From the NCBI RefSeq assembly GCF_005239225.2, contig NC_133293.1, positions 16,088,333 to 16,152,332 of the forward strand: DNA of 64,000 nt. Direction: 5' to 3'. The stretch comes from Populus alba. Its lineage: Eukaryota; Streptophyta; Magnoliopsida; Malpighiales; Salicaceae. The notes beneath the pieces were generated by a model, which saw only the letters and a program-made list of their open reading frames with translations, searched no databases and was not told where the DNA came from. This document shows positions 1 through 12,456 of this stretch, piece after piece; position 1 is the stretch's first letter, and each line of letters starts with the position of its first letter. The position numbers and the translations under genes are program-made.

Positions 1-553
1 GTTCTTGTCTCTTCCTGTCTTGTCTTGCCTTGTCCATACCCTTATTCAGTATGCCTTATGTTTTGCGTGATTTTGGTGTAATGTGGGTTGATCGAGGATG
101 CCCATTTTATGATTTGTGCTAATTTTAAATGGATCTGTTGATTTTCATGGAAATAGGAGTCCATTCGGAGATGGGTTTTAATTAGTAAACAATTGTGCGT
201 GGTGGGAACATTGTGTGTGAATGGAAATGATATATTTTTTTTACTTTGTATTGGATCCAAGGGTTTCAAAAACTTAAAATATTACGTTTTAAGTTTCTTT
301 TTTTCTGGGATTTACTTGAAGAAAAGAAAAGGAGAATATATGAATTGAAGGAGACACAGTTTGAGTTTCTTGTTTGAAATTATTGTGTTTGAATCAATGG
401 AAGTTGAAACTTACCTGTTAGAAAGGAATTTTAAGATTTCACATATAACTCTTGTCTTGTCAATTGAAGTTTCTTTTACATATAGGGTAATTTTGCTTTG
501 CTGTGAAATATGTTTTGAACGTAGAGTAAATTCACGCTTGCTTGTGGTTGCAG

Positions 554-1679
554 ACTTTCTCAACTACTGTTGAAGAGAAGGCAAAATGGGTTTTCAACAA
601 GCTGAAAGGTAGGGATTATGTGTTATCTACTTAGATTATCTAAGGAAATGATTGATTATGCACCATGTCTGTATTTGTGCAACAATGATATTTAACGTGC
701 CACTGGATTTTTCTTTCAACGTCTTTGATATTCGTTTTCTTCCTCATCCCTGATTTCATTACATACAAGTTATTGCATTCATTTATCTGCACTACTATTG
801 CATGCAATTGAGATGATAACATGCTGTCATATGTAGATTGGAACTCTGTAATAATGTTCTGAAGGCGGAATCTTTCATCATTTGTATGCCACTGGCTCAA
901 TTTGGTGATTGTTGTTTTGCTTTTTCAAAGAAAGTTTCATAAATAACCAAGAGATTGGGTCAACAATGATACATTTTCCTCATTCTGATGCCCATATTGT
1001 TTTCCCTGTTCGAATTCTTTTGACCCGTTGCTTTTGTACTAAATTGCTCTACACATCACACACTTTAGTGAATGTTTTACCACCTCTTTCTCATCTTTAA
1101 ATGTGATATTCCCATTTTGATCCTAGAATTGGGCGCCTGAAACTATTTAAAAGTAATTCAGGGCTTCATTTCTTCAATTTACTTGAGATTAATTAATTTG
1201 GGTTTGTTAACAAGGACAACATTTTTTGAAAGATTCTTTCATTTTCGAAGCCATGTCCGTTGTACCGGATGCTTACATGTATGCTGCTTCTTTCTGTAGG
1301 AAAACCACTAAAAAGCTTGCCTGATCTCCTCCGAGAATACAACTTGCCACCAGGTCTCTTCCCCCGGAATATAACCTGTTATGAATTCGATGAAACAAAG
1401 GCCAAGCTGATTGTGTACTTGCCTTCTGTATGTGAGATCAGCTTCAATGACTCTTCTGTAATTAGGTATGCAACTCGAGTAAAGGCAATACTTGTGAGGG
1501 GAAAGCTCACGGTTATAGAGGGAATGAAGACAAAGGTGCTAGTGTGGGTTAAGGTTACAAGCGTGGCAGTGGAGGGCTTCAAGTCTGATAAGGTGTGGTT
1601 TACAGCTGGTGTCAAGAAGTCTAGGCCTAAAATTGCATATGATGTGCCACAGACTGCTATCAGGGTAGAAGAATTTTGA
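554..1679 (+). CDS. DUF538 family protein, 3' part
   Basis: Two exons are visible, 554..608 and 1300..1679, joined in frame (the Gly codon of LKGKPLKSLPD is split over the 690-base intron). The first coding exon(s) lie before the window, so the gene is partial at its 5' end. The product carries the plant-specific DUF538 domain: a KPLKSLPDLL helix, a PPGLFPRNITCYEFDE strand pair, then the LIVYLPSVCEISF and VRGKLTVIEGMKTKVLVW segments, ending in VEEF. DUF538 proteins are small soluble plant proteins of unknown biochemical role; one member affects trichome branching and plant size in Arabidopsis. The exon 1300..1679 is open throughout, with stop TGA at 1677. The family call is firm; function is not known. 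Confidence 0.88.
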
Positions 1680-2651
1680 ACCGGGGATATGGAATATTAT
1701 CATCTTCATCAATGGTTAATGTTCGTTCTTTAGTAATTTCTTAGCACATTAAGCATAGCACGTGCTTTGTAGTCACAATAGAAAAATCTCTTGCTATGGA
1801 TGTAATTTTCGAAATCCAATTGCCTCTATAGCACGCAATTCAATGAGTTTGAGGTTTTGCACTCACCATTATTAGCGTTTTTGCGTTCGTGCATTTGGTG
1901 GAAGGAGGATCGTTGAGAGCCATCCATGTATGGAAACCACAAAAGAAAACAACGTCCTGCTTCTCCACGGACAAATTGCGATTCTATCGTGCTGGCAACT
2001 TGTCGAAACTACTAACAAATGTCACCACGTCGTTTCAGCTGACATAAATAATCCACAAAAAGAAAACAGATATTCCACAATTCATCATTGAATGCATTCT
2101 CAGAGCTGGTGTAAAAGAAAAAGGAAACAGTTTTGACATGGCAGAAAGGCAGTGCTGTCATAGCAAAAGGCAGACATTTGCTTTTGAGGATATCTGGACG
2201 GTTGATGTGGACTTATACATGCACAACCGGCCTCCATTCACGGTCTGAAGTTCTATGCGCAGCATTGCCACCTGCTGCAATCATAAAAATACAATGCTGA
2301 ACTTTCGATACAGTGAACCTGCTTCTGTATTGACCTTTCATCTTGGAAAGAGAAACACTAAGCATTCAAACATGTTATGCACATAACTGTTAACACAGAG
2401 ACATGCCAGCAGTTGAAAAGGTTGCCTTTGGCTTCGGAATTTTCTATTGGTAAAAGTGATCGTACAAAATGGACACCAGGAATTCTCATGCTATACTGCA
2501 AAAATAATATCATGTATCACAGAAAAATATTGAAGAATTGATCTTCTCTATAAAAGATTGAATTGTTAACTTGTCACTCCATCTGATGATTCCAAGTTCC
2601 CAACTTTTCTCGTATGCCTAGGGTCTATCAAATCAGTGATGTATCTGCACT
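1680..2651. other. Tail-to-tail spacer between DUF538 and RRG genes
   Basis: This spacer lies between two converging genes and should hold both 3' UTRs. I see no coding exon, RNA gene or mobile element in it. Confidence 0.5.
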
Positions 2652-4352
2652 TCATCCTTGAACTATCTCATATATTGATATAACATTCTCTATGCTCAGC
2701 AGGAATATAATGCACCATTCCAAAAGATCAGATCGTCTGTTTTGGATAACTTCTTGAAGGAAATGAATGTTGTGCTGCAAGAGGAGAGAAAAGGGGTGAG
2801 GGAGCAGCTCCAGATAAATATATCACAATAACTATCACAACAGATTCTGAAAAGTGAAATGTGGGAGTTGTGCTCATGGAGATTATCGAGCAATTGAAAA
2901 TGAAGTCTTTGATCTACTACTTCCGGTTGAACTCTAACATTTTGGAAGAAACCTGAAAAAGTCCTGAAACACACTACAAATCAATCAACTGTTTACTCTC
3001 TCTAACGATGTCTGCTTGTTTAAATTTCTACATTTTGTGAAATATTTCAAGCATCCTCTAATTCATGCAAGTGCTTCCTCCAGCGAGCACCACAGATTAT
3101 CAGCTCTTTCAAGCCTAAATCTCTATGAACACTATCACTACAATAACCATACAAGTAACTGTCTAAAATTCAGAAATAACCAAAAGCCATTATATTCATT
3201 TATAGGTCCAATAAAAGCAGACACATACCTCTACAAATTTTAATTTGAAATCCAAATTTCCAAAGCGTTGAGTAACTTCATACTCCTCCCTGAGGTACTC
3301 ATATATTTGAGCATATTTTGCATCCCTCCAAGCAATTTCAGATCTGGAAAGTGAAAGAACAGAGATGGTAAAGGCTGCAAAATGCACATTAAAAGATCAC
3401 AGCATATATTGAGCTTTTCAATTTTACAATTTCGTTCTTGTTGACTTGTAATTGCTGTCTTTTCTAAGTGAGGCTTGCCTTAACACTTCATCTTAGAAAA
3501 AGGAGTCTACACTTTTAATAAGCTAAAATGAGATTCTGTGAGGAACTGAAAAATCTAACAAGGCTGAATCAAACACCCAATCACTCTCATAATAACAGAC
3601 TAGTTTGACAAGGAAGTTAAGGCCAACTTATTGAACAGAACTAAAGAACATCAATAGTTTATATGCTCCATGGAATCAAACAAGGCTGAAGCAAGTGCAC
3701 AATCACTCTCATAATACCAGACTAGTCTGACAAGGAAGTTAAGGCCAACTTATGGAACAGAACTAAAGAACATCGATAGTTTATATGCTGCATGGAATCA
3801 TCATTGTCTGAAGCAACACCCAATGGATCCCATACAGAAATCCTCTAAGATAAGCAGATTTATTCAGATGCAGGGTGCATTTCCAAAAATTTGCGACAAC
3901 CCTCCCCAAGAAAAAGAAGATTCTTTTTTTAAAATGTTTCCTGCTCGTTAAGTTTTTCATGCTTCAATCAGTTGGCTTATTGCCATGAGCTTCTTGTAGA
4001 CTAACAAAGGTGGAGAAATGTCACCACGACCTAAAAGGTTCTTCACTGCATGCTTAACGATATGATCTTACTGAAATTTCCTAAAAGCACATGGTTTTAC
4101 ATCTAAAATGGAAATTCGATCATAGAATACGGGAAAGAGACCATTTGAATCTATCATATGCAAAGAGAAACTAAACAAGCAATGGTAACAATGGATTACC
4201 TCTCAAAAAGACCAACTTTAAGAATCACATCAGCTAGATTTGAATTAGCCTTCCCAACAAGTTGAAGGAGCTTTTTCCTATCCATTGAGAAAGTTCCAGT
4301 TTTTTCCATTGCACGATTTATGCCAGCAAACTCTTCAACCATTCCATCAACC

Positions 4353-4384
<32 letters not shown>

Positions 4385-6404
4385 ACAGTTCAAATTATAT
4401 TTAAACTTCTGAAAAAAATGGCATCCTGTTTCATATTGTTCTAGCCATTTTTTGATAATAAATAAAAATGTGCCAGAAGTTGAATCCTGACATCAAAATG
4501 ATTAAAGCTTCAATATTTGAAATTTGCTGAAGTGTATTATGATTAAAGGACAATTTAATGCCTTCTTCTCATACATAGGTTTCAATATTGCACCATAAAT
4601 AAAGTACTTGAACATGATATTACCTGTGAAACAAAATAGTCCAAAGCAATACTTTGCCCAAGCACACTTCCAATAATGCGAATACTATCAGTGTCTAAAG
4701 TTTTTAGGACAATGTAATCGAGGCCTCCCTGCATATCCTCATCCAGAAGTGGTTTCTCTTTTATGGAATAATCTAATAAAAGACGAAATCAAGGTCAAAA
4801 CAAGAATATCATTCATATATTCAAAACTTATCAAGTTCAAGTGGTTAAAGAACAAATTATGGGGCCGACTCAAATTTGGAAAAACTGAGAGAAAAATAAA
4901 ACCATGAGAGTTCAACTCAACTCAACCAACCCCAGTCCAAAACTAGTTGGCACTGGTTATATAGATTATGGTAACTGTCCTAAATGCAATCCTCATCTCA
5001 ATCATTAAAGCACAAAAAAATAATGTTTGCACAAAATCACAAGATGTTAAACATATCTACTAAACAAGACAAATGAACCAAGTTTCCTGTTCGAATAAAA
5101 CAAGATATAGGATCTTCTCAAAGAAATATACCATCTTTCCTCATCTCGGAGAGCAATCCAGAAGTATGCCTCCTTACCATTTCCAGGTACCTTTCAACTT
5201 CAGGATCCTCAATATTGAATAGAACAGCAGATCCATATTGGAATACAACCATGTAGCGGCAGCTGATATACTCTCTTATTCCAAGTGCCTGAATTAAAAG
5301 TCACATGTTATAAGATGACAGTCAAACCAATCACCTTGAAAACTACAAAAATGAAAGGTTTTTTTGCTGGAATCGGGATCTGATCTTAAGTATACATGAT
5401 CCCCACGAATTTTATACATATGCGCAAGGAGGTAGATGTTTGGAACAATTACAAAGCTCAAAAAATCACAAAGAAAGTAGGAAAATGTCACCAAAAAAAA
5501 AAGATGTGATTGTTTTCAATCATCTTACACTAATATCTGAAGAGAAATCGAAAAATTTGAGGACAACATAATTCGTTGAGCGAGAGGTAGGAGGAACAAC
5601 ATAGCTTAAATTCTCTGCTTGCATGCTCTTCAAATTAATACTGCCAAAACCATGAATCTGATAAAACCAAACCATCAAGGGGAAAAAAACAGAACCACAA
5701 AGGTAGAAAAAGGAAAACACAGAGCATAGAGAAGACAGCACGTAACGAACCGAAGAAAGACTCTTGCATTAAGAGAATAAATGCCAGCAAAAGTAAACGT
5801 AAATAATTAAAATCGTCACCTTTTAACGAGCAAAGAGCCAATACAACAGACACTGTCTCTATCTCGACAACATTTTACTAGCGTCAAAAAGGTCACTCAG
5901 CAGGAGAAAAGAAAATCCTTCAAAAGAAGTTGCTCAAATTTTGCATGCAAACACAATAACCCGCCAATTTGAGTCAATAGAAAACCACCCAAAAAATAAT
6001 TAATTAAATACGCATAAAACCCTACAGCAAAAATACACATTTCTACAAACACAGAACAAACGAAACCCATTAAGGAAAAGAAAAGCAAAAAAAGAAGAAA
6101 AAGTGACAGACCTGGTACAAAGGAAGTATGCTTTAACAGGGATCTTTCCAGATTCTTCACCTTCTTTAGGTCCCAGATCATAATTAATATCCAAATCATG
6201 AGACCCAGATTCAATTTCATTACTGTAAACCGAAACCCGAGAAGGGATTGCAGAAAATGACCTGAATTTGAAGCCACAAACAGTTTGGGTTAAAGGGTGT
6301 GAGTGATAAATAGGTCTGGGAAGATTAGGTGAAAGAAATTTTAAAGCTTTTGTGGTTGTGTGGTTAAGGAGAAGAGAAGCAGTAGCTCTCCACCTGCTGC
6401 CCAT
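2652..6404 (-). CDS. RRG: RETARDED ROOT GROWTH-like DUF155 mitochondrial protein
   Basis: Seven exons on the minus strand: 6112..6404, 5529..5640, 5132..5288, 4624..4772, 4200..4351, 3229..3343, 2652..2774. They join in frame to 366 residues, close to the Arabidopsis protein (about 370). The start ATG at 6404 opens an Arg/Ser/Thr-rich, acid-free leader (MGSRWRATASLLL) typical of a mitochondrial transit peptide. The rest is the DUF155 (RMD1/Sif2, human RMND1) domain, including the IEDPEVERYL, QSIALDYFVSQVDGM and RSEIAWRDAKYAQIYEYL motifs, ending in a hydrophobic helix (LEWCIIFLLSIENVISIYEI) likely to anchor it in the inner membrane. In Arabidopsis RRG is mitochondrial and supports cell division in the root meristem; RMND1 homologues support mitochondrial translation. 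It is divergent to MinE1, as expected for the At1g69380-69390 pair. RRG rather than its paralogue RRL is inferred from synteny. Confidence 0.9.
3557..3800. repeat. 122-bp tandem duplication in RRG intron 5
   Basis: Two adjacent copies with period 122 start at 3557 and 3679. Both contain AACAAGGCTGAA, then CACTCTCATAATA, GACAAGGAAGTTAAGGCCAA and ATAGTTTATATGCT, with a few substitutions. They lie wholly inside the intron between coding exons 5 and 6 of the RRG gene. Confidence 0.85.
4354..4381 (+). repeat. (GA)n microsatellite at an RRG splice acceptor
   Basis: About 13 GA units directly abut coding exon 5 of the minus-strand RRG gene. On the gene strand it reads (CT)n followed by CAG, so the microsatellite itself forms the polypyrimidine tract of the intron 4 acceptor. 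Confidence 0.9.
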
Positions 6405-7174
6405 TCGCTTTGGAAAGGAAAGTTTTTTTAGGGCTAGCAGTTTTTTTTTTTTTTAGCTTGGGAAGTAAAAAACTATGATGCGATCCATGCCCTCTTCTTG
6501 TCTTCCCCGTTCCTTGGCTGCGGCTGCGGCTGCGCCACCACTCCTCCACTTCTCTTGTTTGTCAACAATTATTGCGCTTTTTTTAACATACTATACATGG
6601 GCAATGCTCCACCGTGTCTGTGTTATTATTTTTTTTTCTTTTATTGAATTATATTTAGATGTCGTCATCGTGTTATTAAAAAAAACTGCGGTTCATGTGA
6701 TGGGTAAAAAAAACTGCGGTTTATTTGAATTATATGGAAACAAATAGACAACGCGATAAACAAGCAATAAAAAAATTTATGATAACTTGAAATTTAAAAA
6801 AGTACGATAACTTAGAAGAAAAAATGATGTTGTTAAATTTTCAATTGATTAAATATAAAATAATAAAATTAAATAAAAAATTAAAAATAATTAATTTAAG
6901 TCAACTCTGAATAAAAAAATAAGAATAAAAATAAAAAATAAATTAAAAGGTAGTTATAAATTTTTAACAAGAAGGTGAAATTGAAATACAAAAAATTAAC
7001 AAAAAGACAAAAAAAACTTAAAATAATAAAGATTAAATTAAAAAAATACACCATAATTGAATTAAATAATGAAATTAAAAACCAATAAAATTTTTATAAA
7101 AAAAAAAAAAAAAAGAACACTGATTAAATTGAAAATAATAACATGTGACAAATTGTGATTGGATTATGAGATAA
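6405..7174. other. Upstream region of RRG, AT-rich
   Basis: This is the 5' side of the minus-strand RRG gene. The first 170 bases are GC-richer and probably contain its promoter and 5' UTR. The remainder is poly-A/T-rich low-complexity sequence with no recognisable gene. Confidence 0.4.
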
Positions 7175-7691
7175 GTGTGTTTGGTATTGCGGTAGCTGTT
7201 GTGGTTGTGGTTTTAAAAAAAGTTGTTTTATAAAAAGTACTTTTAGTTGAGGTTGGTTTAAAAAAATAGGTGTTTGGTTAAAACTATGGTTGAAATTGAG
7301 GTTGAAGAAAAAGTAATCTAATGTGTCTGGTTAAGAATGATTTTAAAATTTAGGTTATAAAATAATTTTTTAAAAAATATATTAATATTGATGGTTTTAA
7401 ATTTAAATATTGTAAAATTAATTACTCCTGTTACATCATGAAAAAAATAATACTTTATATAAAATATTTTTTATTATTCCATTAAACTATTTATAATTCC
7501 ATTACGTACAAAATTCATCCGATAACAACTACAGTTTTTATAATTTTTTAAGCGTGTAATAAAATTAGATAAAATATTATCATATATAAAATTGATATTA
7601 CTGTGCGAGTGAATTTAATTCACTCTATACTAGTTTTTTGAAAAAAAATATTATTCACATCGCGAATGAATTTAATTCTCTAAACTAGTTT

Positions 7692-7724
<33 letters not shown>

Positions 7725-8005
7725 AAATCAATACAATTAACACACTAAAAAAAACTGCGGATAGAGCAAGTGAGTTGCACTGTTTACGTGAACAGTGCAA
7801 TTCACTCGTGAACAGTGCAGTGAATTGTACCATTCGTTATTTTTTATCTGCTACAGTGCATGAAAAGCATGTTTTCGTAGCTTTTTCTTTTCAGCATTTT
7901 AAACGCAAAAATGACATGGACCCAATGCATAATAAATCAATTTTTTTTATTATCAAATAGCTGCGTTTTAAATAAAACACAGCCGCAACTGCGTAGACAG
8001 ACGCC
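7175..8005. mobile_element. Non-autonomous DNA transposon (MITE-like), degraded
   Basis: The two ends form an imperfect inverted pair. The left end reads GCTGTTGTGGTTGTGGTTTTA near 7194, and the right end on the minus strand reads GCAGTTGCGGCTGTGTTTTA near 7990. Inside are a repeated AGTGAATTTAATTC motif (7610-7620 and 7664-7675), a long A run (7700-7722) and a palindromic CACTGTTCAC / GTGAACAGTG segment (about 7778-7820). There is no transposase reading frame. Elements of this style are common in Populus. Superfamily is uncertain and I could not define target-site duplications. Confidence 0.5.
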
Positions 8006-8733
8006 CTCCTAGCCACCAGTCTTTGTGCCAACGACATGCTCTAAATTGGAACCAGTATACGGTTCAACCCTAGCGTCCCGCTATGTTTCTTATGCCCCAA
8101 ACTAGAACCAGTATATGGTTCAACTCCAATGAGATCTGTTACGGGTTTTTGACGATAAAATTGGCGAGACTTGGTATTGCTTGTAGCAGCGGAGATGGTA
8201 GCGTGACTGGGTGCGTGTTTAATAATGCCTGGGTGCATGATTTTGGTGCTGGAGGGAAAATATTAATTGTTGTGTCAATTGTCATTATGTATGTTTGTGG
8301 CGTGTTTAGACTTCAATGTTTATGGTGGTTGTGTGCTGCAGAGGTGTCGTGTGGAGGCAGGGGGGAGGAATGAAAAAGCAGAGGTGAACAAATGAAGATG
8401 CTGTGCACGTTGCTTGCTGGGCGTTGTTTAATTTTTCCAATCGCGATGGATTATTTGACAAGGACGACGGCGGAGAGGATCGTGGACCGGGAGGGGGGGG
8501 GTTTGGATTTTTATTTTCTGATTTATAATTTTAACTAACTTTATCTTGTCCTTTTGTATTTAAATAAAAAGAAAAGGTTTGTAATTTATTTTGTCAATGG
8601 AAAATGGATGGAAAGAGTTAAACAAAGTTCAAATTTGGTGAGAATGAAAAGTAAACTAAATGAACGGTATGATGATTTTACCATTATAAAAGGTTGAGAT
8701 TGCACGAATAGATGATCATGCTTTATTGCCATG

Positions 8734-8785
<52 letters not shown>

Positions 8786-9404
8786 AAGCTATCAATGATT
8801 TTTCGTGATGAGATTGTAGTTTAATAAAACAACAAAACTAATTTATATTTTATAATATGGATAGTTAATAATAATGCTTATATTCTTACTTACCAGCTTT
8901 GTAATTTATACATTTCTTATTAGTATTTTTTTTTGTTAAACTAGCAACTTAATATTATTTTGCTATATTTTTTTTATATATTAATAATCATATATTTCTT
9001 ATAAATTTGAAGCTATGAAATTACTTTATGTTCTTTTTAGTTATTATATTATCTACAATGATTTTAAACAAACACTGTTACTTCTTTCTATTCACCGATA
9101 TTTTTAACTATAATTTTAATTAAACATGTATTTTAATTCAACCAACAACTATATATTTTTTTTTTAAATTGTAATGAAAAAAAGAGTAGCTTTTGGGTCA
9201 TCAACAACAAAATAATTGCAAGCCAAACCAAACAAAAACGCCGTCGTTGGAAGAGGCCATTTATCACTCTAGGACTGCTTCTGTAGAAGGCAGCGTGAGA
9301 ATCAGGATTGCCACTCCGCCAGCAGAAAAAGAGCAGTGAGAGTGTACGCGTGTGAGCGCCTGAGCGAGAGAGAGAGAGAGGAAGAGAGGTTGCAACAATT
9401 GAAA
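8006..9404. other. Spacer upstream of MinE1
   Basis: The spacer holds a short direct repeat (AACCAGTATA near 8051 and 8107), a (TA)n run and AT-rich sequence. Its last 100 bases, which include GAGAGAGAGAGAG at about 9365-9380, are the likely MinE1 5' UTR. No gene was recognised in it. Confidence 0.4.
8736..8782. repeat. (AT)n microsatellite
   Basis: About 23 uninterrupted AT units in the spacer upstream of MinE1. Confidence 0.95.
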
Positions 9405-11414
9405 ATGGCGATATCAGGAGATCTGAGGGTCTCGGCAACACTGGCCTCTTACTCTAAACACCCTCCTCGATGTTCTTTGCCTCCCTCAAATTCCAAGGTC
9501 TCTACTCCTCTACCCTGTTACCTTGTTAAATTATCTCTATTTTCTTGTGTGTTTTCTGTTGTTCTTCCTCTACTATGCCAATTTATCTGCTTGGTTAAGG
9601 AATTTGAGAAATACAAAGGGAAATGAAATGGGGGAGAATTGGGGTTTTGGGTTATTTTTTACGGAAGACTGGCTTTTTGTTACTAAAACGGGGGCATACA
9701 AATGTTATTTTTAATTGGCTATGGATGGTAAGTCATGGGTATCGTTACTTGTTTCATTTGGTGACCTTGGTTCATAGTTATTTGGCCTATAGAGTATAGA
9801 GTTCAGTGCATATGAGATCATGTGTCATATCTACATATTATCTGAAATTTTTTAAATCTTTATGCAGTGGTTAACAATAAAGTAGGAGAAAAAGAATCTT
9901 TTACAAAATCGATGGTTAAGAAAGTTGCTTGCCGTAATGTATTTGGCACACTGATGTATTCTGAAACCGGATTGTCGTGAAGTGAAATTGTTGGCATGAG
10001 TTCTTATACAGGTTTCATATCCTGGCTTTAGATTTGAATACTCTTAAGGCTGAGCATTTCTTGTTTTAAACTTTAAGAAACATTTGTCCAATGCTGTGGA
10101 TACGTTGAATTGTGTTAACTTTTGATCTTTCCACACATAATTTCTTAGACTGCAGAATTGAGAGGCATTTAAACTGCAAATTTCTCAGCAATGGGAGTGG
10201 CCCAATACCACAAACTGTTAGAAATAGAGAAAACAATAATAAATTAAACGGGCTTCAAGTGATAAAATTTACTTTGCCTCTATCACAATTATTTTCTGTT
10301 TATTTCAATCTCACTCTATATATATAACTCGATTATGCGGTGTTTTGTGCTTTTAATTTGGTTGATGTGGATGCATGGCAGCAGATGGTGTTACATGAAC
10401 ACCTTGTAATAGGAATACGATGAAAGACTTACTGGTTGATTTTGAAGAGTTGAGACACAGCAGTGAGAAAAAATAAATTTGGAGTGCTGGGTTGTTTAAA
10501 GTTGAGGGTATATATACTAATTCTGCATTTACTTAGGAGAAAAACAAAGACTTGGTTAATATATATATAAACCATGCCACATTCAGTAAAATGAAACAGC
10601 ATGGATGCAGGATGACCAAATGCTATTCAGATAGATGTTATGATATTCGTTTGTGGAATCTACTTTAGTTAGCAGAAAATCTTTTGCCCTGTTTTTTCAC
10701 ACCTATGTATTTTTAGTATTGAAATATTTTGGCTAGCAGAATTTGGCATCTGTATTGTTGTATGTCTCACTGCAGTTAGGTCTTTTGTTCTCTAATGTAT
10801 AGGTCGAGTTCCTTGGTTTCCTCAATGGAGGATGTGGCACTTCTCAAAACATGCTCAAGTGGCCTGGTGGCGTGTTTGACAGCCGTAAAATGCATGGTCA
10901 CTTTAAACGATCTGCTGGAATTGCTGAAGAATATCAACTGTCCTCAACTGCTATTAATCAAGAAGCTGAAAGGTTGCTTTTAAGTACCATAAACATGAGC
11001 TTCTTTGAGCGTTTGAACTTGGCTTGGAGGATAATATTCCCTTCACCAACACAAAGAAAGAGCTCAAATGCAAGGATTGCCAAACAGCGTTTGAAGATGA
11101 TTCTCTTCTCTGACAGATGTGCAGTTAGTGATGAGGCAAAACGGAAAATTGTGAACAACATTGTGCATGCTCTATCAGAATTTGTGGAGATAGAATCACA
11201 GGATAAAGTTCAGCTGAGCTTCACAACTGATACAGATCTTGGGACTGTGTACTCTGTGACGGTGCCTGTACGGCGGGTGAAGCCAGGATATCAGGAAGAA
11301 GAGAGTGGATCAATAACAAACATTGAGTACAAAGATACTGGAGAAAATTCTGGTTCTGTTGATGTTCGTTTTGATTTCTACCTCCCAGATGAAAGAACAC
11401 GGTTCTATGATTAA
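9405..11414 (+). CDS. MINE1: Plastid division topological specificity factor MinE1
   Basis: Two exons, 9405..9497 and 10803..11414, join in phase to 234 residues (Arabidopsis MinE1 about 229). Residues 1-35 are rich in Ser, Pro and basic residues and look like a chloroplast transit peptide (MAISGDLRVSATLASYS). Residues about 88-107 (LLLSTINMSFFERLNLAW) match the MinD-binding, membrane-contacting helix of MinE. NARIAKQRLKMILFSDR and the VQLSFTTDTDLGTVYSVTVPVRRVK strand belong to the topological specificity domain, followed by the acidic plant C-terminal extension ending DERTRFYD. MinE controls MinD in the stroma so that the FtsZ ring forms only at mid-chloroplast. The start was chosen because it is the first ATG after a GA-rich leader and gives the transit peptide. 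The 1.3 kb intron contains no other convincing coding exon. Confidence 0.93.
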
Positions 11415-12456
11415 GAGGAAAACAAAGGAGGATTTGGCTAGTATCAAACGTTTTTCTTTTTCATATTTGGATCTTTAGCCGCAAAGATAATCTCACTCTG
11501 TATATATGAAACTACTTTTGAGTGGTTGAAGATTTTGCTCCTTTTGAACTCTCTTCGATTTGGATGTTTGGCTTAATGACACTGGAGCATGTGAATTGGC
11601 ATCTTAGAATCATTTTAGGTTTACTGTGTGTGCATCTGTACTTGTATGTTTCACTATCATCAGAAGGTAGCCTGTGGTGTGCTGGTTGGTGATTTGAGCA
11701 AAGGAAATGATTTGATGATTTTTTGTGATGTTGATTAAATTTCTAGTCCTTTGCCAATGAATCAGTTTGCACGACAACACAAACCAACTCGTATATCCCT
11801 TTATTGTGTTTTTCTTCCATGTATCTTATCGTATCCTTTCAATGTGTTTGTGACGTTTGTTGAATTTGAAGTCTTACTTTGGGTTTGGTTTGATTTGAAA
11901 ATGGTTAGTCCCCATCTGAGATTTAGAGAAATCTCAGGGGATCCCAATGCGATTGTCCAGGCCATTCCAGATACTGAAAGATATATTGCTGCCATCTCCT
12001 CAGATCCTCATTCCTCAAGGCATGGGAGAGGACAGCTTTTGCTTCAGGTTCACAATATGGAGGTTGATGGATCGGAAACATTGAAGTTGGTCGGTGTGCT
12101 TGTCCATTAAAAGTGTGCCCTAATTCCAGTTGCCAATCATGCACACTTGTTAGTAAACAAATTATCATAATTATAACAATTTCAGTTGACATCTTAGACA
12201 CCACGACTAAAAACAAGACACTTCCAGTTGGTTGTGTACTTCCCTTGGATAAACATTTTTCTTCTCCTCCACTTCCCCTCTTTACATCCTGTGGTTTCCT
12301 TTATTAGGGCAAATTAATTAATTCAAGACTGAAAGCACAGTTGCTTCCCTTATCTCCAACACATCACAATAACCAACCACACATAGGTTTCCATTTCTCC
12401 CTCTTGTTTCTTTTAACTTTCAAACACCTCCTTTATATATATATATATACCCCCAA
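11415..12456. other. MinE1-BUB3.3 spacer
   Basis: The spacer holds the 3' UTR of MinE1 and the short 5' region of the BUB3.3 gene, which has (TA)n at 12433-12450 just before its ATG. A stretch at about 11901..12110 is open on the plus strand for 69 codons (MVSPHLRFREISGD... LKLVGVLVH) and looks less AT-rich than its surroundings. I do not recognise it and leave it unannotated as a gene. Confidence 0.4.

Noticed and set aside
10150..10260. Possible extra MinE1 exon inside the intron
   Set aside because: An AG-preceded open stretch exists, but the flanking exons already join in phase to a full-length MinE, and the stretch has no resemblance to MinE proteins.
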